Position numbers and translations under genes: made by a program | Shown: positions 1 to 5,466 of the stretch, one piece after another | Layout of the letters: each line of letters opens with the position of its first letter | Numbering within the stretch: the first letter of the stretch is position 1 | Notes under the pieces: generated by a model | What the model was told of the DNA's origin: nothing | The model's database searches: none | The model's input: the letters and a program-made list of their open reading frames with translations, nothing else | Assembly (NCBI GenBank): GCA_023144115.1 | Contig: JAGLGH010000100.1 | Location: forward strand, 1 to 8,244 | Reading direction: 5' to 3' | Source: Nanobdellota archaeon | GTDB lineage: Archaea; Nanobdellota; Nanobdellia; Woesearchaeales; JAGLGH01 | Length of the DNA: 8,244 nt

Positions 1-651
1 TATTGACATTTCTGAGTATAATATATAAATAAATTTCACCCTTTTTCCAATTTCCAGATTGAATTTTTCAATATAATAACTATCTTGCATTATATCAGAA
101 ACCAATTCATGAAGTTTACTGGATTTATAGTATAGATGCATGGTATAATTGAGATTCTTATATGAAAAACCTTGTAAAAGTATAGGTAATTCTCCTAACA
201 CATATGATGCAAGTTTTTCTATCTGATATATCATATAAGCATCCTTTTTGATATTATCTTTGACTACCTGTATTATTTTTTGCTTGAAAATAATATTTTC
301 ATTAAATTCTTTGTTTATTTTTTCCCTTAACTGATTATATTCTTGATTTTCCTGTATTTGCTTCCATCTGAGAATATAAATGTTAATATTTTTAATATTG
401 TTAATTTTTGAGATTATTTTGTTTATAGTATTTATCATGTCCATTCCTTTTCTTAAAGAAACTTTCAATGCTCTTTTCCTTTTATATTTGTTTCTTACTT
501 CATAATTTACAGCGTGCAACTCATCTGGGATTATTATTAAAATACTGCTTTTTGTATGTTTATATGCTGTCAAAATATATTTTTCTATATTTTGTTCTGA
601 AAAGTATTTATTCCCTAAGCTAAAACCCAAAAATATTTCACTGTTTTTCAT
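1..651 (-). CDS. tRNA-dependent cyclodipeptide synthase (CDPS), 3' end outside window
   Basis: CDPSs use two aminoacyl-tRNAs to form a cyclic dipeptide (2,5-diketopiperazine) in the cytoplasm. Hand translation gives 217 uninterrupted residues from ATG at 651 to the left edge, where the frame is still open. Residues 8-18 (LGFSLGNKYFS) match the AlbC stretch IGISAGNSYFS, so S11 is the expected nucleophile and N14 equals AlbC N40. IPDELHA (41-47) resembles the IPD.PHA motif of many family members. A basic helix follows (about 53-68, rich in K/R), as used for tRNA binding. YVLGELP (150-156) matches YVLAEAP of AlbC, giving Y150 and E154 for catalytic Y178 and E182. Y174 aligns without gaps to AlbC Y202. 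An in-frame TAA at 667-669 lies just upstream, so 651 is the only plausible start. Family length is about 200-300 residues, so little is missing. The gene follows the radical SAM gene by 45 bases on the same strand. Which amino acids it joins cannot be read by eye. Confidence 0.88.
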   Translation of the reverse strand, partial: MKNSEIFLGFSLGNKYFSEQNIEKYILTAYKHTKSSILIIIPDELHAVNYEVRNKYKRKRALKVSLRKGMDMINTINKIISKINNIKNINIYILRWKQIQENQEYNQLREKINKEFNENIIFKQKIIQVVKDNIKKDAYMIYQIEKLASYVLGELPILLQGFSYKNLNYTMHLYYKSSKLHELVSDIMQDSYYIEKFNLEIGKRVKFIYILYSEMSI

Positions 652-675
652 CTTAGTGTAATCATCTTAGTGTAA
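648..675. repeat. tandem 14-bp direct repeat over the CDPS start
   Basis: Two perfect head-to-tail copies of tcatcttagtgtaa lie at 648-661 and 662-675. On the minus strand each copy contains an ATG. The ATG in the upstream copy (663-665) opens a five-codon frame whose TGA overlaps the real start as ATGA; the ATG in the downstream copy (649-651) starts the CDPS. No clear Shine-Dalgarno is visible before either. An AT-rich stretch at 675-684 could be an internal TATA box 29 bases upstream of the CDPS start, but it is weak. Confidence 0.85.
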
Positions 676-696
676 TTATTAACATTGTATGTTGAT

Positions 697-2052
697 CTAG
701 TCTTTTAGTGTCATGTGATCCACAACAGCAAGTCCAATATCCTCTATTTCTTTTTTTGTAGAATCGCGTATATTAAGAAGTTCATCATATGGAATATTAC
801 AATTATACTTTACATTCAGGTATCTCAAAAGATTATAATCAGGGACTATAGTTTGTGAGAGATGCTGTCCTGTTTTTTCAACATATTCTTTTTGCGCAGA
901 ATTATTCTGCTCCAAAAGCCTGTATAAATCTGTGCCATAATGCGGTGTGGCGATTGCTAAATTAATACGATTTATACAATCATATTGTAATATTCTATTG
1001 ATAAAAGATTTATTTTCTTTGGCAGTCTCTAAAGATTCACCAGGAAGACCAAAGATAAACCCTATAGATGCACATATCTTAAGATCTGATAAAGTTTCTA
1101 AAATCGATATGATTTGTTGTTCATTATAAGTAATATTTTTATTTATTTTCAATATTTCCTGATTAATATGTTCAACACCAAGAAAAACCTGGCTGATTCC
1201 TAAATATTTTGCATATTTTTTGTAGATTCTGGAATTAAATGAAGCTATTGCTTCATTAGTTCCTAACAAAATTTTAAGCTTTTTTGGTTTTTGCTTGGCT
1301 AATAATTCAGGATAATTCCCAACACAAAATATATCTCCTGCTTCATAAAACCTGTTAACCTTGTATTTTTCCTGCAACAAATTAATTTGTTCCCAATAAT
1401 CCTGCGGATTCTGAAGTCTTACGTCAGTAAAAGGGATTGAACAAAATGCGCATCTTTTTTTATATCTCACAGCATTTATACATCCCCTTATTCCTGAAAC
1501 AATTGTCCAGACTTCATTATTGTAATATTGTTGATAATCTTTAGTGTGTTTAAAATCCCATAATGGCATATTATCCAGATTAAGATTGCATATATTGTTT
1601 TTTTGTATCTTCCTTCCCTTCAAATAAGCAATATTGTCAATGCAATCAAATGAAACGCCATCAGCAATTTCAAGAAAAGCTTTTTCCCCATCGCCAATCA
1701 CAACACAATCAACAATGTCACTAAAACTGTCCAGTATCTGAGAATAAATTGCACTTGGATATGGTCCTCCAAATACAACTAAATTACCTTTTTTCTTTGC
1801 TTTCTTAGCATATTTAATTGCATTTCTTATGTTGAAATTTTGGCAGGATATGCCTACAATACTTTTATATGGAAGTTTTTGTAAAATTAAACTAGAACAG
1901 ATTATATCTTCATTTAATATCTCAATATCTTTTCGAAAATGTGAATAAAAATCATAATATGAAGCTATAGTCTCTAAAGTACTTGTTGGCATTGGATTAT
2001 ATGTGTTAACAAATTCATCATCTTTTGCAGGGTTAATCAATAATATTGCCAT
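697..2052 (-). CDS. B12-binding-type radical SAM enzyme
   Basis: The product is 451 residues from ATG at 2052; a TTG nine bases upstream is open but less likely. Residues 1-150 look like the cobalamin-binding Rossmann domain of B12 radical SAM proteins: an ILLINP strand at the start, VVFGGPYPS at 92-100, and VVIGDGEKAF at 117-126. I see no DxHxxG motif, so any cobalamin would be bound without the lower-ligand His. The radical SAM domain follows, with cluster cysteines C191, C201 and C204 (CX9CX2C), an unusually long first spacing compared with the usual CX3CX2C. GFIFGLPGE at 331-339 is the typical late barrel strand of this superfamily. The gene comes first in a minus-strand operon with the CDPS, which suggests a tailoring role on a cyclodipeptide, for example methylation, cross-linking or another radical reaction. 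The substrate is inference. No Shine-Dalgarno precedes the start. Confidence 0.85.
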   Translation of the reverse strand: MAILLINPAKDDEFVNTYNPMPTSTLETIASYYDFYSHFRKDIEILNEDIICSSLILQKLPYKSIVGISCQNFNIRNAIKYAKKAKKKGNLVVFGGPYPSAIYSQILDSFSDIVDCVVIGDGEKAFLEIADGVSFDCIDNIAYLKGRKIQKNNICNLNLDNMPLWDFKHTKDYQQYYNNEVWTIVSGIRGCINAVRYKKRCAFCSIPFTDVRLQNPQDYWEQINLLQEKYKVNRFYEAGDIFCVGNYPELLAKQKPKKLKILLGTNEAIASFNSRIYKKYAKYLGISQVFLGVEHINQEILKINKNITYNEQQIISILETLSDLKICASIGFIFGLPGESLETAKENKSFINRILQYDCINRINLAIATPHYGTDLYRLLEQNNSAQKEYVEKTGQHLSQTIVPDYNLLRYLNVKYNCNIPYDELLNIRDSTKKEIEDIGLAVVDHMTLKD

Positions 2053-2091
2053 TATTAACAAAAATATGCAACAATTCTTAAAAAGGAGTCA

Positions 2092-2106
2092 TCACATAGA
2101 TTGTGA
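2092..2106. promoter_or_regulatory. short hyphenated palindrome tcaca-N5-tgtga
   Basis: Five-base arms flank tagat. The site lies at about the predicted transcription start of the minus-strand radical SAM/CDPS operon. It could be an additional operator half-site pair. Arms this short can occur by chance. Confidence 0.3.
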
Positions 2107-2113
2107 CAAATGC

Positions 2114-2129
2114 AAAAATATATATATAG
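2114..2129. promoter_or_regulatory. shared TATA box of the divergent promoters
   Basis: A run of As leads into ten bases of strictly alternating T and A (2119-2128). On the plus strand its centre lies about 27 bases before the ATG at 2151, predicting a leaderless or nearly leaderless TrmB-like mRNA. On the minus strand it would start transcription near 2098, giving the radical SAM/CDPS operon a leader of about 45 bases. The box is nearly symmetric, so it may serve both strands. Confidence 0.6.
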
Positions 2130-2150
2130 AATAAAACTTACCTTTTAAGA

Positions 2151-2894
2151 ATGGATGCAAATAAAGCAGCATTGCTTGGATTGTCAAAAAATGAATCAAT
2201 CATATTCTCTAATTTAATTAATATGCACCCACTTTCTGCCGGAGAGCTGATTAGAAAAACAGGGATTCATAGAAACATAGTATATGATATTATCGGCAAA
2301 CTAGAAAATAAAGGTTTTGTATTTACAGTTATTAAAAAAAACAAAAGATATTATTATATTGCTGATGAGAAGTTTTTTAATAATTTTATCAATAAAGAAG
2401 AGAAGAAAATCATAGAAAAAAAGAGAATCATTAAAGGACTTTTAAGTGAATTGAAGCAATATGAGAATATAGACTTAAATGCCCAAATAAATGTGATAAA
2501 TGGAAAAAATGGATTAAAAATACTTTCTGATGACCTATTAAATGAAAAAAAGAATTATCTTATTTTTGGAGCGTCAGAAAAAATACTTGATGCATTGCCA
2601 AAATATTATTGGAAAAATTTTGCAATAAAAAGACAAAAAATAAAAATAAAAACAAGACTCATAGCAAGCCATAAATTAAGATGGTGGGTAGAAAAAGAAC
2701 TTGATGAACAATATAATGAAGCAAGATATTTAAAAAAATTTGAGACAAGCACATGCGAAACTGTAATCTGGGGTAATAAAGTAGCAATTGTCTTCTTGTC
2801 TCCAGAAATTAAAATAATAATTATAGAAGATAAATCATTATCAGAAAATTATACTGAAATCTTTGAGTTATTATGGGAAACTGCAGAAAAATAA
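2151..2894 (+). CDS. TrmB-family transcriptional regulator
   Basis: This 247-residue protein has the TrmB layout. The N-terminal winged helix-turn-helix (about 5-75) includes LSAGELIRKTGIHRNIVYDIIGKL as helix-turn-recognition helix, then a wing (KGFVFTVIKKNKRYYYIA). A charged linker helix, probably a coiled coil used for dimerisation, spans about 78-105. A C-terminal alpha/beta domain (about 110-247) resembles the TrmB effector/PLD-like fold (INVINGKNGLKIL, NYLIFGASEKIL), without an HKD catalytic motif. TrmB proteins are cytoplasmic DNA-binding repressors or activators that sense small ligands, often sugars. This one is divergent from the radical SAM/CDPS operon, with a long inverted repeat between them, so the likely role is to control that operon and itself. 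The ligand is unknown. Its stop codon lies 10 bases from the end of the converging HIT gene. Confidence 0.82.
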   Translation: MDANKAALLGLSKNESIIFSNLINMHPLSAGELIRKTGIHRNIVYDIIGKLENKGFVFTVIKKNKRYYYIADEKFFNNFINKEEKKIIEKKRIIKGLLSELKQYENIDLNAQINVINGKNGLKILSDDLLNEKKNYLIFGASEKILDALPKYYWKNFAIKRQKIKIKTRLIASHKLRWWVEKELDEQYNEARYLKKFETSTCETVIWGNKVAIVFLSPEIKIIIIEDKSLSENYTEIFELLWETAEK

Positions 2895-2904
2895 TAAATT
2901 GACA

Positions 2905-3465
2905 CTAAGGCATCCTTTCTAACTGCTTTAGAAGATAATTCTCATCATCTTTTTTTATATCTCCCTCAGGTTTTGTCTCTCCTTCAGAAGGTAGCTGAAT
3001 CTCTTTTTTTGTAACCATCACAGGCTGCTCTGCTTCTTCCTTGATTGTGATACCCTTTGTCTCTTCTTTCAGCTTAAGCTCTATAGTTGACATCTCCTCC
3101 AGATCAAGAGTCTTAGGATCCCATTCAAGAGACACTCCATCATTCTCTGCTCTGGGGATGATATGGACCACTGCATGAGGCACAGTCTGCCCAGCTGGCA
3201 CACCGTTCTGCATAAATATATTTGTGCCTTGCACTCCCATGCTTGCAAATATGCTTGCTGACAGCTTTGAAGCTATATTGAACATATGGATCACCAACTC
3301 ATTAGGAATATTCTCAAATATAGGAAAATGCTCTTTTGGCATCAGCACAATATGCCCTAGAGCAGCAGGTTTAGGATGAAGTATTGCAAGCAGAGAATCA
3401 TCTTCATAAACCTTTTTTGATTCAACTTCATTATCCACAATTTTACATATATTACAATCAACCAT
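2905..3465 (-). CDS. HIT-family protein, catalytic His replaced by Val
   Basis: This 186-residue HIT domain protein starts at ATG 3465, which overlaps the last 8 bases of the upstream HIT gene (ATGGTTGA), implying coupled translation. The HIT domain spans about 1-107: C4xxC7, YEDDSLLAILHPKP, GHIVLMPKEH (H46), NGVPAGQTVPH, then H97-A-V-V-H101 followed by IIPR. HIT nucleotide hydrolases and transferases use the middle His of HxHxH as nucleophile; here it is V99. C4, C7, H46 and H97 match the zinc ligands of zinc-type HIT/GalT-like proteins and are intact. Residues 110-186 form an acidic, Lys/Glu-rich tail ending in an amphipathic stretch (NYLLKQLERMP). Loss of the nucleophile argues for a nucleotide-binding or scaffolding role rather than hydrolysis. 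The family call is firm; the function is not known. Confidence 0.88.
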   Translation of the reverse strand: MVDCNICKIVDNEVESKKVYEDDSLLAILHPKPAALGHIVLMPKEHFPIFENIPNELVIHMFNIASKLSASIFASMGVQGTNIFMQNGVPAGQTVPHAVVHIIPRAENDGVSLEWDPKTLDLEEMSTIELKLKEETKGITIKEEAEQPVMVTKKEIQLPSEGETKPEGDIKKDDENYLLKQLERMP

Positions 3466-4294
3466 TTTTGTCCTTTGATGAGAGCAGATCTGAAATCATA
3501 TCCAATGTGGGTGCAGGCTTTTTTCTGCCTTGCTTTTTCTTATCTTTCTCTTCATTTTCCTTTTCTTCTTCCCTTTTTTTAAGAATTTCTGCAATCCTGT
3601 CTTCATTAGGCTTTTCCTCTGCTTTCTTTTCCTCAGCTGCCTTTTCTTTAGGAACTTCTTCAACAACTTCTGCTTTTTTCTCAACTGGAGCTTCTTTCTT
3701 AACAGATTCTTTTTCAACTGGAGTTTCAGCAGAAGTTTCAGCAGGAGCTGCTTTAAAATGTACAATACCTCCCTGAACAGGCTCTTTCACACCTGTTGCT
3801 TTGGACATTGAAGCTGCAACAATCTCCCTTATCTCCTGCATCTGCTTTTCATCAATATCTTTTCTTGGAAGCTGCAGCTTGACATTATCACCGTCCATAC
3901 GAGGGATTATATGCACCATGAAATGCTGCGCCCTCTGACCTGCTGCAGCGCCATTTGCAACAAATATGTTAGTTCCTTCTACTCCTAAAGCCCTCAAAAG
4001 AGCATGAGACAACTCCCTGGCTACAATGAATATATACCCAATCTCTTTTTCAGGGATTATTGGCATGATAGGATAATGCTCTTTTGGCATAAGAAGTATA
4101 TGCCCAGGATTTGCAGGATTAATATCAAGAATAGCAAAACATATATCATCTTCATAAATCTTCTTTACTTGTACCTTGCCTGCAATCATCTGGCAGAATA
4201 TGCACTGCTGCTTTTGGAACTCTTCAAGCTCTTCAGGAGACATATTCTTAATCTTTTCCTGCATGGCAGCCTGCTGTTCAGGTGTCATTTCCAT
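3458..4294 (-). CDS. HIT-family protein with charged tail, catalytic His replaced by Met
   Basis: The product is 278 residues from ATG at 4294. A short helical N-terminal extension (about 1-30, with MSPEELEEFQKQQ) precedes the HIT domain (31-135): C31xxC34, YEDDICFAILDINP, GHILLMPKEH (H73), NGAAAGQRAQH, then H124-F-M-V-H128 followed by IIPR. The central His of HxHxH, the nucleophile of active HIT enzymes, is M126, while the putative zinc ligands C31, C34, H73 and H124 remain. From about residue 175 to 262 the protein is low-complexity Lys/Glu/Ala/Pro, probably disordered, and it ends with a short hydrophobic helix (TLDMISDLLSS). It is the first gene of a two-gene operon with its paralogue and has its own TATA box at 4320-4329. 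The tails suggest partner binding; the partner and substrate are unknown. Confidence 0.9.
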   Translation of the reverse strand: MEMTPEQQAAMQEKIKNMSPEELEEFQKQQCIFCQMIAGKVQVKKIYEDDICFAILDINPANPGHILLMPKEHYPIMPIIPEKEIGYIFIVARELSHALLRALGVEGTNIFVANGAAAGQRAQHFMVHIIPRMDGDNVKLQLPRKDIDEKQMQEIREIVAASMSKATGVKEPVQGGIVHFKAAPAETSAETPVEKESVKKEAPVEKKAEVVEEVPKEKAAEEKKAEEKPNEDRIAEILKKREEEKENEEKDKKKQGRKKPAPTLDMISDLLSSKDKNG

Positions 4295-4319
4295 AGTGAA
4301 AGGAAAAAGAGATTATTAC

Positions 4320-4329
4320 TATTTAAACC
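4320..4329 (-). promoter_or_regulatory. TATA box of the HIT operon
   Basis: On the minus strand the site reads GGTTTAAATA, close to the archaeal box A consensus. Its centre lies about 30 bases before the ATG at 4294, which predicts a leaderless or very short-leader transcript. No Shine-Dalgarno is needed or evident. Confidence 0.6.
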
Positions 4330-4339
4330 TTTGTACAAA
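4330..4339. promoter_or_regulatory. palindrome tttgtacaaa next to the HIT TATA box
   Basis: This perfect 10-bp palindrome directly abuts the TATA box on its upstream side, where a BRE or operator would sit. A related half-site (tatacaa, 4434-4440) lies further upstream, and the operator at 5373-5401 carries similar ttgtata/tatacaa half-sites. A regulatory role is only suggested. Confidence 0.3.
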
Positions 4340-4356
4340 ATTTTAAATATGTTCAA

Positions 4357-4374
4357 TGTGAAAAGTAGTTCACA
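4357..4374. promoter_or_regulatory. operator-like palindrome tgtgaa-N6-ttcaca
   Basis: Perfect 6-bp arms (4357-4362 and 4369-4374) flank a 6-base centre, upstream of the HIT TATA box. The size and symmetry suit a winged-helix dimer. The right half is also part of the larger 13-bp inverted repeat. Confidence 0.4.
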
Positions 4375-4454
4375 AACATAAATTCCTCTGTGTGTGGTGT
4401 GTTATTTATAAAGTTTAAAAGTAATCTATATGCTATACAAGTGTGAACTACTTT
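4362..4454. repeat. 13-bp perfect inverted repeat, arms 67 bases apart
   Basis: aaagtagttcaca at 4362-4374 is the exact reverse complement of tgtgaactacttt at 4442-4454. The 67-base spacer is AT-rich with a tg/gt stretch (4388-4402) and no ORF or RNA gene that I recognise. The element fills most of the gap between the winged-helix gene and the HIT operon. I see no clear target-site duplication. Paired operators are the simplest reading; a MITE-like remnant or a structured RNA is possible. Confidence 0.75.
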
Positions 4455-4490
4455 CCTAATTATTCAATCAGATCATACAGAGATCTTACT

Positions 4491-5336
4491 CTAAGATTTT
4501 AACTCTTTTATTTTATCAAGAACTAATAATCTTTTCTCAGCAGGTATGCTTGATCTAAACACACTCCAAAAATATCTTTCTAACCAGTTTGTCCAGGATT
4601 CATTTTGAAATTCATAAAAAAATGTTCCTACTTTCTTAAGCTCTCCTTTTTGAGAGGAAAAAGCTGGTTCTTTTAATCTAACAATTTTTCCATCAACTAT
4701 AAAACTTCTTAGTGGATGTTCTTCATGCCGAATCTCAATACTATCATGACCAAGTTTATAATTAATATTAAGAAGTTTACCAATCCTTTCTCTTGTACTT
4801 TGATCTACCCTTGCAATGATTTTGATCATAATCTTATCTTTTGCAAGTTGTTCAATAACATCTAAAATAGTTGTTTTTCCTATTTTTAGATCAACCCAAG
4901 ATAGATCTCCTGAAAACATCAATAAATTATTTGAAGTTTGTTTAAAAAATCTTAACAAGCCTTCTGTCACTTTATCAGTTGGTAATTTAATTGACCTGAA
5001 ATAAGATGTTACTTCTTCTTCTGGCAAAAATTGGATTATATCTAACGGACTAAAATCCTGACTTCTTCTTCCAGATTCGATTTTTTTCAATATCTTTTTT
5101 TGAGCGTTTGAAATATGGACGTTTACATCTGGTTGAATAAATACAATTTTGAATGCAACTCTGGGCCCTCTCTTGAATTCTTTAGTGCTTAACAGTCCCT
5201 CTTCTTCCATTTTAGAAATATAGTTATCTATTGTTCTCCAATTTTTACTAAGTTTGAATGCTAACTCCTGAATAGAACATGGAGCAACAGTTAATATCTC
5301 TAATAATTTTCTTTTAATTTCTATTGTCAAGGCCAT
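4491..5336 (-). CDS. winged-helix transcriptional regulator with PLD-like/TrmB-like domain
   Basis: The product is 281 residues from ATG at 5336. A longer frame from TTG at 5384 would run through the TATA box and operator, so I reject it. The N-terminal winged helix (about 1-70) contains APCSIQELAFKLSKNWRTID, a typical helix-turn-helix, and a wing (KEFKRGPRVAFKI). The C-terminal half (about 135-265) looks like the PLD-like ligand domain of TrmB-type regulators: a strand with LLMFSGDLSWVDL, then MIKIIARVDQST, a strand-loop with RSFIVDGKIVRL, and a closing aromatic helix with WTNWLERYFWSVF. No HKD catalytic motif is seen. It is divergent from the 199-residue gene, with a perfect operator-like inverted repeat between the two starts, so autoregulation and control of that gene are likely. 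The family assignment is by layout rather than by a specific name. Confidence 0.72.
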   Translation of the reverse strand: MALTIEIKRKLLEILTVAPCSIQELAFKLSKNWRTIDNYISKMEEEGLLSTKEFKRGPRVAFKIVFIQPDVNVHISNAQKKILKKIESGRRSQDFSPLDIIQFLPEEEVTSYFRSIKLPTDKVTEGLLRFFKQTSNNLLMFSGDLSWVDLKIGKTTILDVIEQLAKDKIMIKIIARVDQSTRERIGKLLNINYKLGHDSIEIRHEEHPLRSFIVDGKIVRLKEPAFSSQKGELKKVGTFFYEFQNESWTNWLERYFWSVFRSSIPAEKRLLVLDKIKELKS

Positions 5337-5358
5337 ATAAAATGTGAGTAATATTTTA

Positions 5359-5368
5359 TTTATAAATA
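5359..5368 (-). promoter_or_regulatory. TATA box of the winged-helix regulator
   Basis: The sequence tttataaata is centred about 27 bases before the ATG at 5336, predicting a leaderless or nearly leaderless mRNA. The 29-bp inverted repeat at 5373-5401 sits immediately upstream, where a bound protein would hinder TBP/TFB assembly. Confidence 0.55.
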
Positions 5369-5372
5369 TTTC

Positions 5373-5401
5373 GAAAATATACAATTAAGTTGTATATTTT
5401 C
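5373..5401. promoter_or_regulatory. perfect 12-bp inverted-repeat operator
   Basis: gaaaatatacaa (5373-5384) and ttgtatattttc (5390-5401) are exact reverse complements around ttaag. The element lies between the TATA box of the minus-strand regulator and the likely TATA box of the plus-strand 199-residue gene. This is the classic position for an operator controlling both. A transcription terminator is unlikely here because it lies upstream of both genes. Confidence 0.65.
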
Positions 5402-5408
5402 TACTACT

Positions 5409-5420
5409 AAATATTAAATA
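5409..5420 (+). promoter_or_regulatory. candidate TATA box of the 199-residue gene
   Basis: aaatattaaata would start transcription near 5440-5445. That leaves a short leader containing the strong Shine-Dalgarno at 5453-5458. The region is AT-rich throughout, so the exact box is uncertain. Confidence 0.35.
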
Positions 5421-5452
5421 AGAGTATGAACTAATAGATATTTATGATAATT

Positions 5453-5458
5453 GGAGGT
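5453..5458 (+). promoter_or_regulatory. strong Shine-Dalgarno ggaggt
   Basis: It lies 8 bases before the ATG at 5467 and fixes that start. It stands out because most other first genes in the window look leaderless and lack a Shine-Dalgarno. Confidence 0.75.
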
Positions 5459-5466
5459 TTATTAAA

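Larger units (their letters stand above)
2074..2152. promoter_or_regulatory. long inverted repeat flanking the divergent promoter (candidate TrmB operator)
   Basis: The left arm attcttaaaaagg (2074-2086) and right arm ccttttaagaat (2141-2152) are reverse complements apart from one extra A in the left arm. The arms flank the shared TATA region and are about 66 bp apart centre to centre. The right arm covers the ATG of the TrmB-like gene; the left arm lies in the predicted 5' leader of the radical SAM gene. Binding of a dimeric or tetrameric regulator to both arms could repress both directions. This is inference from symmetry and position. Confidence 0.6.

Noticed and set aside
947..1129. 60-codon plus-strand frame opposite the radical SAM gene
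   Set aside because: It lies entirely within a well-supported gene on the other strand, including the GLPGE region, and shows no independent start signal.
2950..3010. Oligo-T runs (2950-2956, 3004-3010) as terminators of the TrmB-like gene
   Set aside because: Both lie inside the opposite-strand HIT coding sequence and are explained by Lys codons. They may still terminate transcription, but the sequence alone does not show it.
3384..3811. Long open frames on the plus strand and in another minus frame opposite the HIT gene tails
   Set aside because: They mirror the Lys/Glu-rich low-complexity coding sequence of the HIT tails, giving Phe/Ser/Leu-rich or Lys/Leu-only translations without domain features.
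4357..4374. CRP-type binding site
   Set aside because: The core is tgtga-N8-tcaca rather than tgtga-N6-tcaca, and CRP is a bacterial regulator not expected in this context.
5337..5384. Earlier TTG start for the winged-helix regulator
   Set aside because: The extra 16 residues would run through the TATA box and the operator, and ATG at 5336 sits about 27 bases from the TATA box as expected.
5373..5401. Inverted repeat as a hairpin terminator
   Set aside because: It sits upstream of two divergent genes, so no transcript from the window should need to end there.
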